Shown piece after piece: positions 13,694 to 28,987 of a stretch of DNA of 64,000 nucleotides; the stretch's first letter is position 1; each line of letters starts with the position of its first letter. Made by a program: the position numbers and the translations under genes. The notes beneath the pieces are model-generated. The model ran no database searches. It was not told the origin of the DNA and saw only the letters and a list, made by a program, of their open reading frames with translations. This DNA comes from Seriola aureovittata (lineage: Eukaryota > Chordata > Actinopteri > Carangiformes > Carangidae), in NCBI RefSeq assembly GCF_021018895.1, contig NC_079364.1, positions 19,304,885 through 19,368,884 on the forward strand, in the 5' to 3' direction.

Positions 13694-16600
13694 AGAAGGT
13701 ATGCAATTCATTCACCAGACGGGCCCAAACATGTCTGAGCATGACAGAAGTGAATTTAAAAATGGAAAATCCAATACTTTGAATCTACATTACACATATT
13801 CACAAGTTTGCAGCCCCAAACTGACATGAGAGGTAATGTAATTTCAACACTTACTTATATACCCAGAAATGATATAATGTGACATCAGTAAACTGCACAC
13901 TGATGATTACAAACTTGGATGGTCTAGGACTGACTAGAAACTGACTGGCAAGGCAAAATAATGTTGTCCGACTTCCTCTAAATTAAAAACCTTTTTCATT
14001 AATTTTGTCACTTCCTGTCCACATTGATAATGTAGCACTAATAGCCACACCTAACGCCACAATTTTGGTGATCTACAGGGTCTTCACAGGGGCAGAGGCA
14101 GATTTGGCAAACTCTTTTCTGCTACAGGCTCAACGGGGCATTAGAGAGGTGTTTAGATTATTTTTACATACATATTGTGTCTACTGGAGCTTTAATGCAT
14201 TTTCTACTACCCTGACTGAAAAACAAACTGTCAAGAAAAAGTTGAAAACATGTGCTGAGGTGACCCCTTGCCAGAAGTAGCACAGAGAGGGAACAGCTGT
14301 CCTGAAAGCAGAGTGTACGAGAATTCCCTTGCTGACATTGTGCAGCTATGTTGAGTCATTGGTGAGCTGCCACTATGGCAGTTTGGGACCTTTTTTTCCC
14401 CATAGATTACTTTTAGTCTTGCAGCCAAATAAACAAGTATAGAATAACCTGAAACCCTGTTTAAGGACACAGCCCTCAGCACACCTTCATGTCTGGGAAA
14501 GGCATTTTCATAATGAGTAATCAGTTACAGAAAACGAATTACCCATAATCAATCTATCAAATTGCTCAATTGATTAACAGAATCTTATCAACGTATGTCT
14601 TTTTCTCTTTTTTTCTCACTGACAGTTTAATCCGAATTTTAGAAGCAATTGTGCTGCTCATTGCAGCTCATCTTTACAGTGCCCTGCATCTTGCAGGTAC
14701 AGTGAATTTTATGATGGATACAGACCATGCATCGGAGCAATGAGGGACAAACACAGCAGCAGTGCGTATACCGGGCCACTGCTTGTACATTTTCATCCTC
14801 ACAATTCATTTAGATAAGCACTGGAGAACCGCTACAAGATGCTAACCAGCACAAAGTAGTAACTGCTGCATATATGTGCAAGTCCGATGTCACAGCCCCA
14901 TGCAGTCCAGTGGGCCAGAGTATAAGTTAGTAGTCTCAGTAGTGTTAATGTCATGGAGATGTTCCCATGGTCTACTGCCATTATAATGAATCAAGGCAGG
15001 GATTTTACTGCTCTCTGCGTATAAAACGCAATACACCTTCATTAATTGCTTTGTTTTACATGTTTATTATTTTTCAGATTCTCTCTAACCTCTCTCTGAC
15101 CAGAGGGCACAGGGCAGAGAGTGACAGCCAGGTAACCACAGGGCTAACATAGATAGACAATCACTCATTAACAGTCTAACTGACCTGCATGTCTTTGGAC
15201 TGTGTGGGGAAACAAAACAGGGATAAAATAAAACCAATAGGCTGTGGTTGCTAACTGAAGCCAGGTCAATCTAGCTCTTAGCCACTGTGCTCTCTCACAT
15301 CGAAACAACTTTCACCTCAACTTAAGAACTAGTTGAACCACTTCTACTCCAGACAGACCTCTACTTCAGTGTATGGAGTAAACAAGAGGTTGATAAATTA
15401 AAATAGACGATGTGATGCATGGTGTAGAAATCTGACCATAGTGATTGACACCCATGAATGGCAGCCCATGCAGCCAATCAATATGTTGGCACTTCCACTT
15501 GATCTCAGCTCAGTGGAAACAGCTGTGGTAATGGAGATAAAAGATAAAAGAATGGCTGAACTTCTTGAGGTCTGGCCACAAGAGATTAATTTCCTAACAT
15601 GTAACAAGGTCATTGCATCTGCAGTATAATAAAATGGTTCCATAGTGCAGTAGAGGGTACGGTATTTGTGGTTAAATATAACTGAATTTTGGGTTTATAT
15701 ACCAATATTTTTTAAGCGCACTTATTGTATGTCAGTGTTGTTGTATGCTCAGACAGGTGATTTTCCATGTGGGACAAATAAAGTACCGATCAATTTCAAA
15801 ACATACTGGAAAGGATTAAAGTCTGTTGGCTTGAACCTGAAAGTACCCAGATGTGCCAGATTTATCTGTTACAATTCTGCCCTGAGGTGACGTTTGCCTT
15901 AAGTGGTAACAAAGCAAAAAGCTGCCGTCTGGTAAAACTACTCCCTTGATGAGGCGTTACAGCACCTTTGAGTGCTGTTGACCTGTTGGCTGGACAGTTT
16001 AGGAAAATAAACTACGTACTATGTTTGAGCAACAGCTGCATGACAGTTCTAGGGAAACTGCATCATAAACTACTCTGTGATGCAATAGAAAACTACCTCA
16101 CAACAGTACACTATGGGTTGAGAGGTTTCATTTTGACAATTTTACATTACAGATTTGAAATAAATTGAATTTAATAGTATTTCCATGAGAGGAGGCCAGA
16201 GTACAAAACTAAAAGGCATAACCATATCACCATGGTCAGCCTCCTTTGGACAAACAGGTATTAGTGTGCAGAAATGAGAGCCATAGACAGTGCTGATACA
16301 GTGAATTATGGTCAGTCAGGCTGCAAAATTGCACTCAAAAGCCAAAACAGCATGAAGCCTTGAACTGATATAATGTGCTAATCAAGCAGCATTGGTGAAA
16401 GTCTTTCCGTGACCATGGACACAGATGGATATTTACTCTGCACTTAACTAATTTTTATTTTTGCTCAGTCTATGTGACCAACAAACTCACTGAGCTATGG
16501 CCTGTATGTTGTATCATTTGTAGTGATTCAGAGATGACACAGTATCTTACTGTAGCTGCAATGCAGTTGTATCAACACTACAACATATAGACTATTAGAG

Positions 16601-18230
16601 TAAATTTACAGTGGGTAGTAGTCAAGCCTAAGCTTACACTAAGTAACACTTCACAATTCAAAAGACAAATTCTGATGAAAAGTTAATCCTACAACACTGT
16701 TATAAAACTGGTTTTATTTTTGTAACTTGGGGTATCAGTTCCATCAGTCATGATAACTTTGGGGCAACATAGCTTGAACATCGTCCAACTGGGCAACAGT
16801 AGTCAGAGAAACTCCCAGATGGAAGCTGAAATTATGATCCAAACTATGACCCAAAATGATGACACAAAGAACCTGTTACAGTTTGCAGACCAAATATTGG
16901 TTCAACATAATCTGCTGTAGTTGTGCACACATTTTTCCTGTCCAATGCTGTTGCACTCACTTTTTAGTTTTATCTCAAAATAAGCTGGACACTAATCAGG
17001 CAAAACAGTTTTCTGGTTGTGCTTACTGTAGGACCTACTTTTAGTGATATTGTAGTTACTGAGTTATTGCTAAAAAATAGAACCACTGGCCAGAGTTACG
17101 GAAATAAAACCCAAGCTGTATGGAAAATAGTCTTCCTTTAACTTCAGTTTGCACTGTATGTAATGTTTTTCTATTTTTTCTTAAATGCTCCAAAACATAC
17201 AATAATGTGGAAAACATAATGTGCTGTCACAACTTTCTGTGGTCCAGACTCTGAGCAGCCTGGCTGAAATATTCCCCTCTGCATTCCCTGCATTTTTGAG
17301 TGAGCCTTGTACTTCCAACAAGGCCCAAGTTAGGGGTGGAAGCTCATGGCTGTCAATAAATGCATGAACACGCTTCTGTCCTATTACACTCAAAATACAC
17401 TGCCTGGCTTGGTTGTGCATGGTGGCTGCATCACTGAACTGCTTCGGCTCACAGGCGTGTGTGCGTTCACACCGACTGCGTCTCTGCTACATTGCTGCTA
17501 CTGCCAGTTCTATATTTCTACACTGAGGTTGCCTTGACCTTTTTTTATCCTCATTCAGAGCAAGACACACAGGGGACCCCCCCCCCACACACACATCATG
17601 CGTGAAAAAACAGGAGAGACGATCTCTAGATCATGTGATGCAGCCACGAGACGTGAGACGTCTCAGGCACGTCACGTAAGCAGTGTGTCCACTCTAACCT
17701 GTTAACACGGGCACCAAAATGAAAACCAAGACGTTCCGCAGCTGCCACGCACACACTATGCAGGCAGTGTACTCCAGGCTGTACTCTTCTTCTACATTAA
17801 TTGAAACAGTGTATATGACAAAGATGTAGGTGAAGAGCTGGGTGGAGCAAAACAGAGCAGGAAGAGTAAGGGGTGGAAGGAGGGACTGGATTGTTTTTGA
17901 GTCTAATGCTGGTGCTACCTTTATTTCCACTTTCAGCTAAAAAACTAAAATGTTGCGAAATGTACCTTTTTTGATAATACACTGAATATGGGGCACAATT
18001 TTTTCATTGTGTAACAGCTTGAGCAATAATGTAGTCCTGTTGCAAAACAATGCACTGTTGCAGAATCACACTGGACTTTAACATACTCTGGCTGAGGCCT
18101 TTATTGGCCTCAATTTCTGTATCAAGTTAAATTTAACAGAATCTGATAGAATGTCACAGAATATGTCCTGCCAACACAAAAGTAATGATGATGATGATCC
18201 ATGCATGAAAATGACCCGACATCCATACTA

Positions 18231-18243
18231 TACACACACACAT

Positions 18244-18291
<48 letters not shown>
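18231..18291. repeat. (CA)n microsatellite
   Basis: CA repeat with small interruptions near its left end. Confidence 0.9.
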
Positions 18292-18294
<3 letters not shown>

Positions 18295-19965
18295 TAAGTA
18301 TTCATCAGGAAAAAGACAGCAGTGATTATAGGCCTAATGGGCATGTGTGACGATGCGTTTCAGGGTGTATGTGTGTGAGCAGTCAGGCATGGTTCAGACC
18401 TGAACAAAATAATTGTCTGCTTGATATTAATGAATCAAATGACTGACACAGGCACGCGCCTACACACACACACACGCATCGACAGTGTTAAGTTCTTTTT
18501 ACACCCTGCACCTGAGTTTTTCCTCAATACCACACCAAAGTTGACAGTTTACTCCACAACATATTTTCACAACCTCTGGCAGTTAGCAATTAAGTTGGCA
18601 AACAGAAAACAATCAGTAAACATTTATGAAATCACACATGATCAGATATGTGTGTACACACTTAATAACACAGGCATACACACAAACAGAAGCACACTCA
18701 CAGCATTTTACCGAAAGGCTGTCAGACCAGCGCAAACTATATTGATTGTGCTGCTTCTATTCAGAATGACAACAGACACAAAAACAGCCAGCTTCACTTT
18801 TTGGCTATTTAAACATGTGCACGTAAACCCACACATTGAGGGAACAAAACAGCACACACACTTCAATAAAAACACTTGTCTCTGTCTCAATTTTCTATAA
18901 CATGTTATTGATGAAAGAAGTCATCTGGATTAATAGGCAGTCAGAGGCCGAGCGAGGTGGAAGGAGAATAAAGACGAAGATGAGAGGAGTCACAGAGGGA
19001 CAAAGCAGGAGTTTGGGATGGAATCAGAGAAATGTAAAGAGAAAAAAGAAAGGTCTACAAGAAGATGAATGTTATTTATCTTAATTCATGCTCATTTACT
19101 CAATTTAAATATCTTGTTCTCTCCTTAAGTCTCTGCATTATCTTTATCACCAACCACAAAAACCTCATATAAACATCAATTTTTTTATTTTTTTTGGAAA
19201 CTTATACTTAGGATTCTAAGTGGCGTGTTTAATCATCTGTCAGAAAATTCAAGTCAAGGGCCTTTAAGCAAGGTGTCCAGACAAAGAGATGGTTGCTGAT
19301 AAAAAACACAGAACTAGCTGATAACGACTTCACAGCTCAACTACTGAGGCTCACTTCAGCTCATTCAGATACAAATACTAATAAAGTAATTTGAATATTC
19401 AGAAATATTCTTAGACAGTACATGAAACTTGTTGTTGTTTATTTTATTCAAGCCTTTACTTTTAAGACACCGGGATTAAATTTGGGATAAAGACATCCAT
19501 GTACAGTAGAGGTACAGGGTTTAATCGTCCAGTGTGCTAAACATAGCCAACAAAGTGTTTCCGCTATGATCTTTGTCAGCAGGAGGGGCTGTGGTGCATT
19601 CCACCACACACATGCTCTGGTGTGCAATGGCATGTACACAGAAAGGGTCGGTAAAAACTTTATGGATGTTTTGATGGCAGGCAAAATATATATAACAGAA
19701 ACACTATCAACAAGCCCAAGTCTGATCTGAGCTCCAAATTTTGAAGAAAGTCTATAAGATCAAAGAACAGTCTGTTTTTAAAATGTAGTGGTGAAAGCTA
19801 ATGCAAGCATACTGTATATGCAGCCATGATATAGACCATGTCAAGGTATAACTGGAAACATATTGATATTAGGTAATATTACAATATAATCTCAACAAAT
19901 ACACAAGAGATTAATCTAGTCTTAGAGTAAAATCTAAAAGTAAAGAAAAAAAGGATCAATAACAC

Positions 19966-20020
19966 AGGGTGCCATGGGTTCGAGTCTGACGCAAGGCCCT
20001 TTGCTGCAGCTTTTCCTTAC
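19966..20020 (+). repeat. Possible SINE fragment
   Basis: GGTTCGAGTC resembles box B and is followed by GGCCCTTTGCTGCA, as in the SINE at 28988. The fragment is short and truncated. Confidence 0.45.
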
Positions 20021-20908
20021 TTAACTAAATACTAACTAAATAACTAATACTTAAATAAATAACAGCACTGTTTACATGAAAAGTCCTGTTTTCCTTATTT
20101 ATTCTAACCATTAAATTTGCAAGGTCCAAATATTCTTCAGATCCACTTTATTGTACTAAAACTACAGAAACTTGATTTTTTTTTCTGAATTTTATCCTTA
20201 AAGTTTCAATAATAATAAATAGCATTGTCCAGGTCAACTGGCTTTTGGTTGTTATCTTTTCAATATAGACAGCAATGTGTCGAGTTTAAGTTCTGTACCA
20301 CCTGGTTTGAAGCACATGATCACGAGCAAAAGCACCAGTGGCCTGCTCACCACTCTGACTTACATAACATTTTGCATATGCCTAAAAAAGACATCATCAA
20401 TGTTCAGATCTAATGGTTAATATAGACTTCAGAGAAAATAAATGTTTATGGTAAAGCTCCTGATTTTCGTGGGTATTTTTCTAACACATCAAGAACACAG
20501 AATTGTTTGGCATCATGCAACACTGGATCATTTCACTAAGTGGTTGAATGAAGAGTATTACACATTATGTATCATCTCTATAACTTTTTCAAAAGGAAAA
20601 TTAGAAAGAAACAGTTGGTAATTGTTCAAAATATGAAGCACTGACATATTCTTTTAATATGTTGTACTAATGACTTGTCTTGTGGATCTTTCATGCTCAA
20701 TTGTATTCCTGTGTGAATACTGTTGACTCTATTGTTCTATTCTATTCCATTCTAGTCTATAACTTTCTTTATCCTCTTGTTTGTCTCTGTCCTTGCCTCT
20801 CCCTCTGTGTATGTAGATAGTGACATTCTGCAAATGCCAGCAGCTGTAGTAGCTGATAATCTGTCATTATAGTACATTCTTAAAGTGCTCTCACAACTGA
20901 AGCATTTT

Positions 20909-20910
<2 letters not shown>

Positions 20911-20955
<45 letters not shown>
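20911..20955. repeat. (AC)n microsatellite
   Basis: Uninterrupted AC repeat. Confidence 0.9.
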
Positions 20956-20957
<2 letters not shown>

Positions 20958-21830
20958 CCCAAGAATAGATAAAATACATTCCACCTGTCATAAGCTCAGG
21001 CTACATGAATCTATTATACTCTATTCTATTGTGTTCTATTTGAAACCACAAGCAACAACCTGACACACACACTACACATGTATGGCTTTCTATCTGTCAC
21101 CTGACACCAACCACAATCACTAATAATATGAAATACATTTCTCATGATAAAATATTTAGAAATGCTGTGTTGTGTTGTGTGTGCAATTGTGATTTCCTAG
21201 ACTTCAAATAAAATGCTCCGTCAATAGCTGCAAAGCTGATGTCAATTCAAAGAAATGTCTTGACTGCCTTATGCTGATTTGATATAACCTCGAAAGTGCA
21301 TTATTCTCTCAAAATACAAATTCATTAGAGTTTGGTGAATGAGGCAATCATTACACTCACACACAGTAACACGTGGGTGAAACTGTGTTATAGCTTGACA
21401 CAAGCTGTTGGTCATCTTACACTATCAAGGTCAGAGACACAGAGAGGTGAGAACAAAAAGCCAATATCTCTCTAATTTTCCCACTCCCTTTTATTTTTTG
21501 TTCTCCCTCCTCAATTATATCTCACAATTTCTTCATCCCACTCCCTCAGAGGCTAAGAAGTGAGTAGACTCTATTTCCATCCATCTTTGGAGACAACTTC
21601 AATGTCACATGTCAAGTACCTGCTTGGACATTCAGTACTTTTCACTCTTTCTGAAAACCCACTTTTTAGCTGTGAAGTAGCAAGCTGAATATTCTGGCTC
21701 ATTTTTCTCCTCTATACTTCCATCTCTCTTTTTCGCTGTAGTTTTCAATGAGCTCGGTGCTATCTTGCTCTCTTTTTGCTCTGCCCTCTCACTCTACTCT
21801 CACCATGTTCAAACTTAACATTTTAGACAA

Positions 21831-22075
21831 ATCAAAGTGAAGGGAGGAAAGAAGATGATAGAAGAAAAAAGTGGATGGGAAGAGAGTAGTACAGAGCGGA
21901 GTTGATGAGTAGAGAGGTGAGGAGAGAGGAGAAACTAAGAGGTAAGTGGGGGATAAGGAAGAGAGAAAAGGAAACAGTGGAGACAAAGAGAAAAGAAGCA
22001 GGGAAAGGGGAGTCGAAGTGGAGACAGGATATGTGACGAGACATGAGAAGAAGATAATACCACAAAAGAAACTGT
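21831..22075. repeat. Purine-rich tract
   Basis: A GA-rich plus strand (GGGAGGAAAGAAG, GGTGAGGAGAGAGGAG) produces long open minus-strand frames of Ser/Leu/Phe only; these are not genes. Confidence 0.7.
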
Positions 22076-22516
22076 AGATAGAGACACTTGAGATGTTGTA
22101 CTGCAGGTATATGAATTTTTAATGTCTATATGACAATGACTCGACAACAAAGTTGCCTTCACAGAATTGGGGATGTGTGATGACCATGAACTCAGCAACG
22201 GACACAGAATTCAGTCAGCATGCAGGCAAACAGAGGAAGCCTAAAACAACAGTCCTTCAACTTTCTCCTGCAGTGGCAAATCCGTCTTCATCACAATGCT
22301 GACATCTTAGCTATTTCAAATGACAACCACTATAAGATTTTGAAAGCCAATACTAAGGCCACTATTTGAAGCCCTATAGCAATATTGAATATTATTCATG
22401 AAAGAAATGAAAAAGTGGACACAGAATGGTCAATAACTCACATAAAAAAAAACACCTGAATACTAATCAAAAACTGGCAACAAAATTGGCAGAAAAATGT
22501 AGACTGAATCACCTCA

Positions 22517-22933
<417 letters not shown>

Positions 22934-23759
22934 TTAAATGATGTTTACCTATTGAAATTTTTTCTGAGATCAAATCTATCAAATTCCCTTTACACAATCT
23001 TCAGGAGAGAGCACCAACTGTTGGTGAGATCTAACTTATTACTTCTTCTGCTTCATGTTCTACTTCTTCTTTCTAATACTTCTAATCAGTTCATCTAATC
23101 AAAGTTCAGCTTCAGCTTCTGTTTTGAAAAACTCAGTGATTCTTCAGTTTACTAAATACAGGTTAATACAGGTTCAACAAACTTCACTGAAACAATGATG
23201 TTTGCCATTGATGTTTCTTTCATTGCAATGATGCCCACGTTGCAATGTGTGGTGTAATGTTGGCATTTGCATCAGTCAATCAAAGATTAAAACAATTCTC
23301 TGTACTCATGGGCTATCATGCTGCTGCTCTCCAATTAAAAAACCATCACTGCTTGCCTGAAGTTTGCCGAAGAGCACCTTCTTACTGGGTTTGTTTGGAA
23401 GAATGTGTAGCTCTACGCACGGTGTAAAAACAGTTGTTTGCTCTGTATCATGTTATTATCTGTACAACGCACAAAAGATTTTATGGCCACAAAGACCTGG
23501 AGACATGTTTGCTTGCACTGTGGATTTATTTGGTTGGATGCATAATTCGAAATGCTATGCCAAGTAACGTTACCTTCCTTGTTACTGTAGTTTTGCAAGA
23601 ACAATCTAAACAATTAACCTTCTCTAGTTTTTAGGACGAGGATTGAGTGGCTGGATGGGTCAACAAAGCACAGGGTTTTCACACAGGAGACCACTGTTCA
23701 TTTCCTGTATGAAACTGATTAATTATTTCTTTTATCCATGACTGTTCCACTACCTTAAA

Positions 23760-23910
23760 TGTTTTGTTTATTATTGTAACCATGGTGAGGTACTTCTTTT
23801 AATCAAAACTATGATCTTTCCCCAACCCTGACCAAGTTTTTTTGTGCCTAAACCTAGCCAAACCCTAGGCTTAACCACATGTTTATTATTGTTACCATGA
23901 CGGCAAATGT
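23760..23910. repeat. Dispersed fish repeat
   Basis: The segment has two copies of TTATTATTGTAACCATG/TTATTATTGTTACCATGA bracketing AACCCTGACCAAG and CCTAAACCTAGCC, a pattern I associate with a common fish repeat. No coding content. Confidence 0.45.
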
Positions 23911-24362
23911 CTGGTGCACCTGCTGCTTGTGCACTGTCCTCGTCTGCTGCTAAAACATTAAGCACTTTTGCTCCTTGAAAGGCTTGCAGATCCCTGATAT
24001 GAACACCATTTTTCTGAATATTCTTCCTAGTGCTCCATTTTATCCATATTGATTTTGTCCTGTGTGATACTCAAGGTAATATTTCTTGCCTTCAGTACCT
24101 CATTAAGTCACCCATGTGTTATTGCCTTACAGGGATATTTGGCAAAAAAAAAAAAGGGCATATTGTGTCAGAAGTCCCATTAAAACCCATCTCTTGAGCA
24201 CAGTAATGTTAAAGGGCATACTTGACATTTTGAGTCAGTTTTAGTCAACAAGCACAGTCACCCTGCGGAGAAAGTGTTACCTGATCATATATATGCCCTT
24301 TATCTTTCATAATAAGTTAGCTGGAGGAGATTACTGCCATTAGAGGGAGAGACACAGGACAC

Positions 24363-24680
24363 ATCACCAAAAGCAAAAAACAAGACAGCATACAGCAAAA
24401 ATAAGAATAATACAGACAAATAGGGAAGGTGAGGAGTTAAAAAGTGAAAAGAAGGGTGGAAATAATAAAGTAAAGACGATTGTAACTGCAGACAGGTTGT
24501 GAGACCGTGTGGAGAGACAGGAAGGAGAGAGGTTACAAAGATACATAAAGCAAAAGTAGAGGGGATGAAAGATCATAATGTGAGAAAGGAAGAGAAAATA
24601 AATTGAAGGAGGAAGGGCAAGAGGCAAGACAGAGACAGAGACACAGAAAATACCACAAGAGAAAGGGAGGCAGAGGAGGA
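24363..24680. repeat. Purine-rich tract
   Basis: The plus strand is rich in GAAGG, AGAGAG and AAAG motifs for about 300 bp; no gene is supported. Confidence 0.65.
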
Positions 24681-25879
24681 CCTAAGATGACTGATCTGCC
24701 TGTTAATTAGAAAAGGGAGCTAAAACACACTGTGAAACACACCGGTACACACACACACACACACACATTCGCAGACACACAGAAACACATTCGTAGTGAT
24801 TCATCCTAGAGACCAGCTTCTAATTAACAGTAAAGTGTCAGTAGAGAATGAGAGAGGCTCATGGGTTTGAGTCCCAGGAGGGCGATAACACCAGATAACA
24901 CCATACACCAGAGCTACAGTATAGGAATTTTAACCTCTGCCTGCCTGCTTGTTGGTGTGTAACAGCCTATCGATCCCGTTCTTCTTTTCATCTTTCTCTC
25001 CTTTTTTCTCTGTGTATTTATCTTTCTTTCTAATTACAGATATGTGAAAAATATCAAAAGACATGAATCACTATCAAACACATTTCCTTGAATGTACAGT
25101 TTCCAGCTGTTGTTATGTGTTGCAATTTTGTGTCATGCTGGAAATTCACCCACTGAACTATGATTTTCCTTTAAAATGTTGCCTTCTGTAGTTTCAAGGT
25201 AAGAAAAACAAGTTGTACCATAATTCACACATATTATCTTCTTCTTCTACCACTTTATTGAACAGAATATATTTTATATTTATATTTTATATATATATTT
25301 TAATATATTCTTTTCCTTTAGCTTAACATATGAGGCATTCTTGGAAGTTTTGAATTATCATTTAAAGTACACTTGGTACACACACACACACACACACAGA
25401 TGAATGTTTTCACAGAGAAAAAAAAAATCACTTGCCTTTCAAGGCTTCCTTATGTGTAGCTTTTGTGCTAAAATACTGCTGCAGCTGTGTAAATTGTGTC
25501 TTCTGTATTACTTGGAGCATTGAACCTATCAGTGTGATATTTTAATGAACTGCCAGATGAAACAATGCTCCAATCTTGTGGACAATAAAGTACTACTTTA
25601 TTCTATTCTGTTCCTTTCTATATTAATATCAAAATGTTGTTCAAGACAGGTTAAGGATCCGTATTCATTTGTATTACAAACAGAAAAGAAATATGTGTAT
25701 TGCCTGTTAATTTTTGCCTTTTTTTACTTATTTATATGAATTTTTTTAAGTCTTCTTTCTCCACTGAAAAACTAATTGCAAAAACCTAAAACAATCATTC
25801 GCTCAAGGTCACCTGACTAAAACAAACTGTGTAACTGAACAATGAAAACACAAAAGTTCAGATAAGCTTTAATTAGTGC

Positions 25880-27190
25880 CACGGGTGCTCAGCTCCGAGG
25901 CACTCCTCTACAGCTAGAATAGCTGAGAAGAGTGCCTCGGGGCGGAGCATCTATTAATATTCTGTTTCGGGTTTATTATTCTTCCGCCAAATTTCGGCGC
26001 GTAACTCGTCCCGCAGCTTTGAGAAAACCCCGGTAATATATACATCAAAACGTGCGTCTTGATCCCGAAAGGGGTGCTATGACTTTTGGTGTTAAAATTC
26101 CAATTTTTCCCAAAGTTATTCCCAAAAAACTGGGAATAAATAATGCATTAGAAATGCATTGGAATTTTCTTTAGAAACCCACCTTTTTTCTACAAAATTG
26201 CACCTTTTTTCTGAGTCACCCAGCTCTCTCATACCTGCACGTAGAAATGTGATTCAAACTATAAAACGGAGGAAAACTTCTGCTCTCTCAAAAAGACAGT
26301 AACTGTTTTTACATAACATGTAAACTTTTCAAACTGTGAGCACTCAAAGGAGGAGTGCAAATCACTTTTTCTTCAAAGTTAGAGTGAAAGCGTCAGTTGG
26401 CTAGAGTGCGTGAAACAGTAAAAAATAACCTTTATTTTTATTTTTAACTCGAGCTCACGGCCAAACCGTAATAAGGAGACAAATAATTCTTTCTGAAAAT
26501 GTAGACATAGTTGTTGGGATTCATAAAATGTAACTTTGACAGGCAGGGTCTGCACAAAATTTAAACGGGGGTGCCGAGTCTGGCAGCAATACCTGTCTCA
26601 CTCTCATTGACACCTAATGTAATCGTCTTTTTTTTTCAAAGGAATCTCTCTCTGTCTTCGCACTGAGCTTACTCACTCATTTTAAGGAATATCTGAATAA
26701 AATAGAGACTGTAGAAACTTCTGGCTTCAGTGTCTAGCACGGTCTTTTCAGTTTTTGAAAAGAAGTAACGGTTTTCTCAATTTGCATTTGTTTGAAGCCA
26801 TGTAGAAGCCAAATTCTGGGCAGATTTTCACATTGCCATGGCAACGGCAGCTCCTGACCTGTGTGCGTGCGTGCGTGCGCCTAGCAACCAGATAACCAAC
26901 TCTCCAAGCTCCGCTAGCTTTACATTAGCCGCATGTTAGGTCTTAAATTACATTTAGTTAGGTCTTAAATATGTAAGTCCATTTACTGCTTCCTTCGTTG
27001 CTTTTTTTTTTGTTTTGTTGAAAGAGTGAATTAAGTTGTGACGGTCTCCACTGAGACAGAGGAGAGGAGAAGCTACTAGCCCTCTCTCGCTGTCACTTCT
27101 AGTCGCGTTGCTCTCCTCCCCAGTAATGTTAAATTTAGCAAAGAAAAAAACATAATAGTGGTAATTTAAATAGCGGTTCATGGGATTTAT
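25880..27190. repeat. CpG-rich repeat block with terminal hairpin
   Basis: The block opens with an imperfect hairpin (25886-25953; GCTCAGCTCCGAGGCACTC against GAGTGCCTCGGGGCGGAGC) and continues with GGTTTATTATTCTTCCGCC and GGCGCGTAACTCGTCCCGCA, a signature I know from many teleost genomes. CpG density is well above the neighbouring intron. No transposase was seen. The right boundary is approximate. Confidence 0.55.
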
Positions 27191-27930
27191 TAACCCTCAG
27201 GGGTCCCTCTGTCCTTTTTTGGACATTTTCTTCACTTTTCTTTTTTGATTTGCTGATCATTTTGGCTGTGTTACAGCTGAAGGTATGGATTTCTGCAAGA
27301 AAGTGTCTTTTTTGACATATTTTTAAAATCTAATGTCAGTTACTGTTACAGGTCTATTATACACTGGTAACACATTTTGTACCCTCTGGGGTTCCTCGCG
27401 TACACAAAGGACACACAAAGAAAATGCTATAAAATCATCATATATCAATATTTTTTTCTGCTTTTTTTTGCATACATCTCTTAAACCACTTCAGTTCTGC
27501 TCAAACCTACCAAATGTTTATTAGTTTTCAGGATTTTAACCCTTTAAATGCCAGTTTGAAGACATGTTGCCTCTTGTTTTATTAAAAAAAACCACACAGA
27601 ATATGAGATATTTCCCACATAATACATGATGGAGGGATGTGACATTGTTTTATATCAGAGTCTTTTATATCAAGACATTTCTCAAAACCAGAATATGATC
27701 AGGGTGACTTTTGAACACTGGAAATAAATCATGTACTCATCCCGGCAGTAGCCCCCGTGGCACTCAAAATTTCCCTGGAATTTTCTAGTTGTAGAATTAA
27801 TATCCACATGTCCTTCCATCTCTTTCACCTTCTACCTCTCCCTCCATCTCTATTGCCTCTTCATGACAAGAGTAGCCAGTATCATGAGGTCTGGCAGGTT
27901 CCCGCAGTCACAGACAGACATACAGACATA

Positions 27931-27933
27931 CAG

Positions 27934-27965
<32 letters not shown>

Positions 27966-27972
27966 AGACACA

Positions 27973-28028
<56 letters not shown>
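27931..28028. repeat. (AC)n/(ACAG)n microsatellite
   Basis: AC repeat with a short ACAGAC section in its middle; open frames on both strands are artefacts. Confidence 0.9.
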
Positions 28029-28032
<4 letters not shown>

Positions 28033-28987
28033 AATACGATGTGACAGAGACCCTACAGTATGTGTCTGAGAACAGGGACTGCCTGTCCGTCAAACACGCA
28101 CACACACAGCTCAAGGCAAATACTGCTGCAGCTATGAGGTGTGTGACATTGTCCCTTGGACACTTGTTGTATCATTGTAAGTGTGTGTATGCACACGCAC
28201 ACTTGGGTGTGTATGCTAGCTGTCTGCCTTTTCATTGTGGAGCAATAAATCCAACAGGGTTTTGTCAGTAAACGTGGGCAGTGAGAGCCCCTGCATTATT
28301 GCTCTGCCACTCACACAGTTATTTATTTAGTCACTCAGTCAGGAGTTGTGATTTTAACACATCAACAAACTGCAAAATGTAAATCACAGTGATATATTTA
28401 TTAAGTCTCTATGACACTATACTTTCAGAGCCTCAGCATTAGAAAATTTAATATAATCACATACAGCTTTACAAATTTCAGTTAATGCCTCTCTTATGTA
28501 AGTTATTACCATTTAATGCTTTAAAAATGGGGATCGGGATTGCATTAGATTGTCCAGCCATACATTTCTGTCATTTTCACTTGACACACAAGCCATGGTA
28601 GTGGTTGCTAGGAGCAGCAAAAGAATGATAATAAAAAATTGTGAGTCGACAATTTACAATTTTTGAGACCGTTTTCCTAGCTCAAGCACAAGAACATCCC
28701 CATAATTCTGCCTACAATATTCATAATGGCTTGATTGTTTTTCCAACCAGGAAAACAGCCATGAAAGAAATTAATACTGGATCTATTCAAATCATTGAAA
28801 AAGATTTAGTTTTAACTGTGAAAAGAATCAGAATCATTTACTATGAATGAAGGAAAAATTCTGTAAATGCATGTACTGTCTTATGCCATATTTATTTAGT
28901 TTTATTGTATAGTTTTGCATGGGATTTGCATGGCCAAAATCTTAGTTACATTCTCAACTTTTCCCACCCAAGCAAGATTCCTTGCCA

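Noticed and set aside
18421..18900. 159-codon plus-strand frame
   Set aside because: AT-rich intron without recognisable domain, codon bias or splice sites; probably chance.
24870..24895. GGTTTGAGTCC box B-like motif suggesting a tRNA or SINE
   Set aside because: No box A, SINE body or cloverleaf found around it.
27191..27540. Possible TTAACCCTCAGGGGTC piggyBac-like MITE
   Set aside because: A left end resembles such elements, but no matching inverted right end was found.
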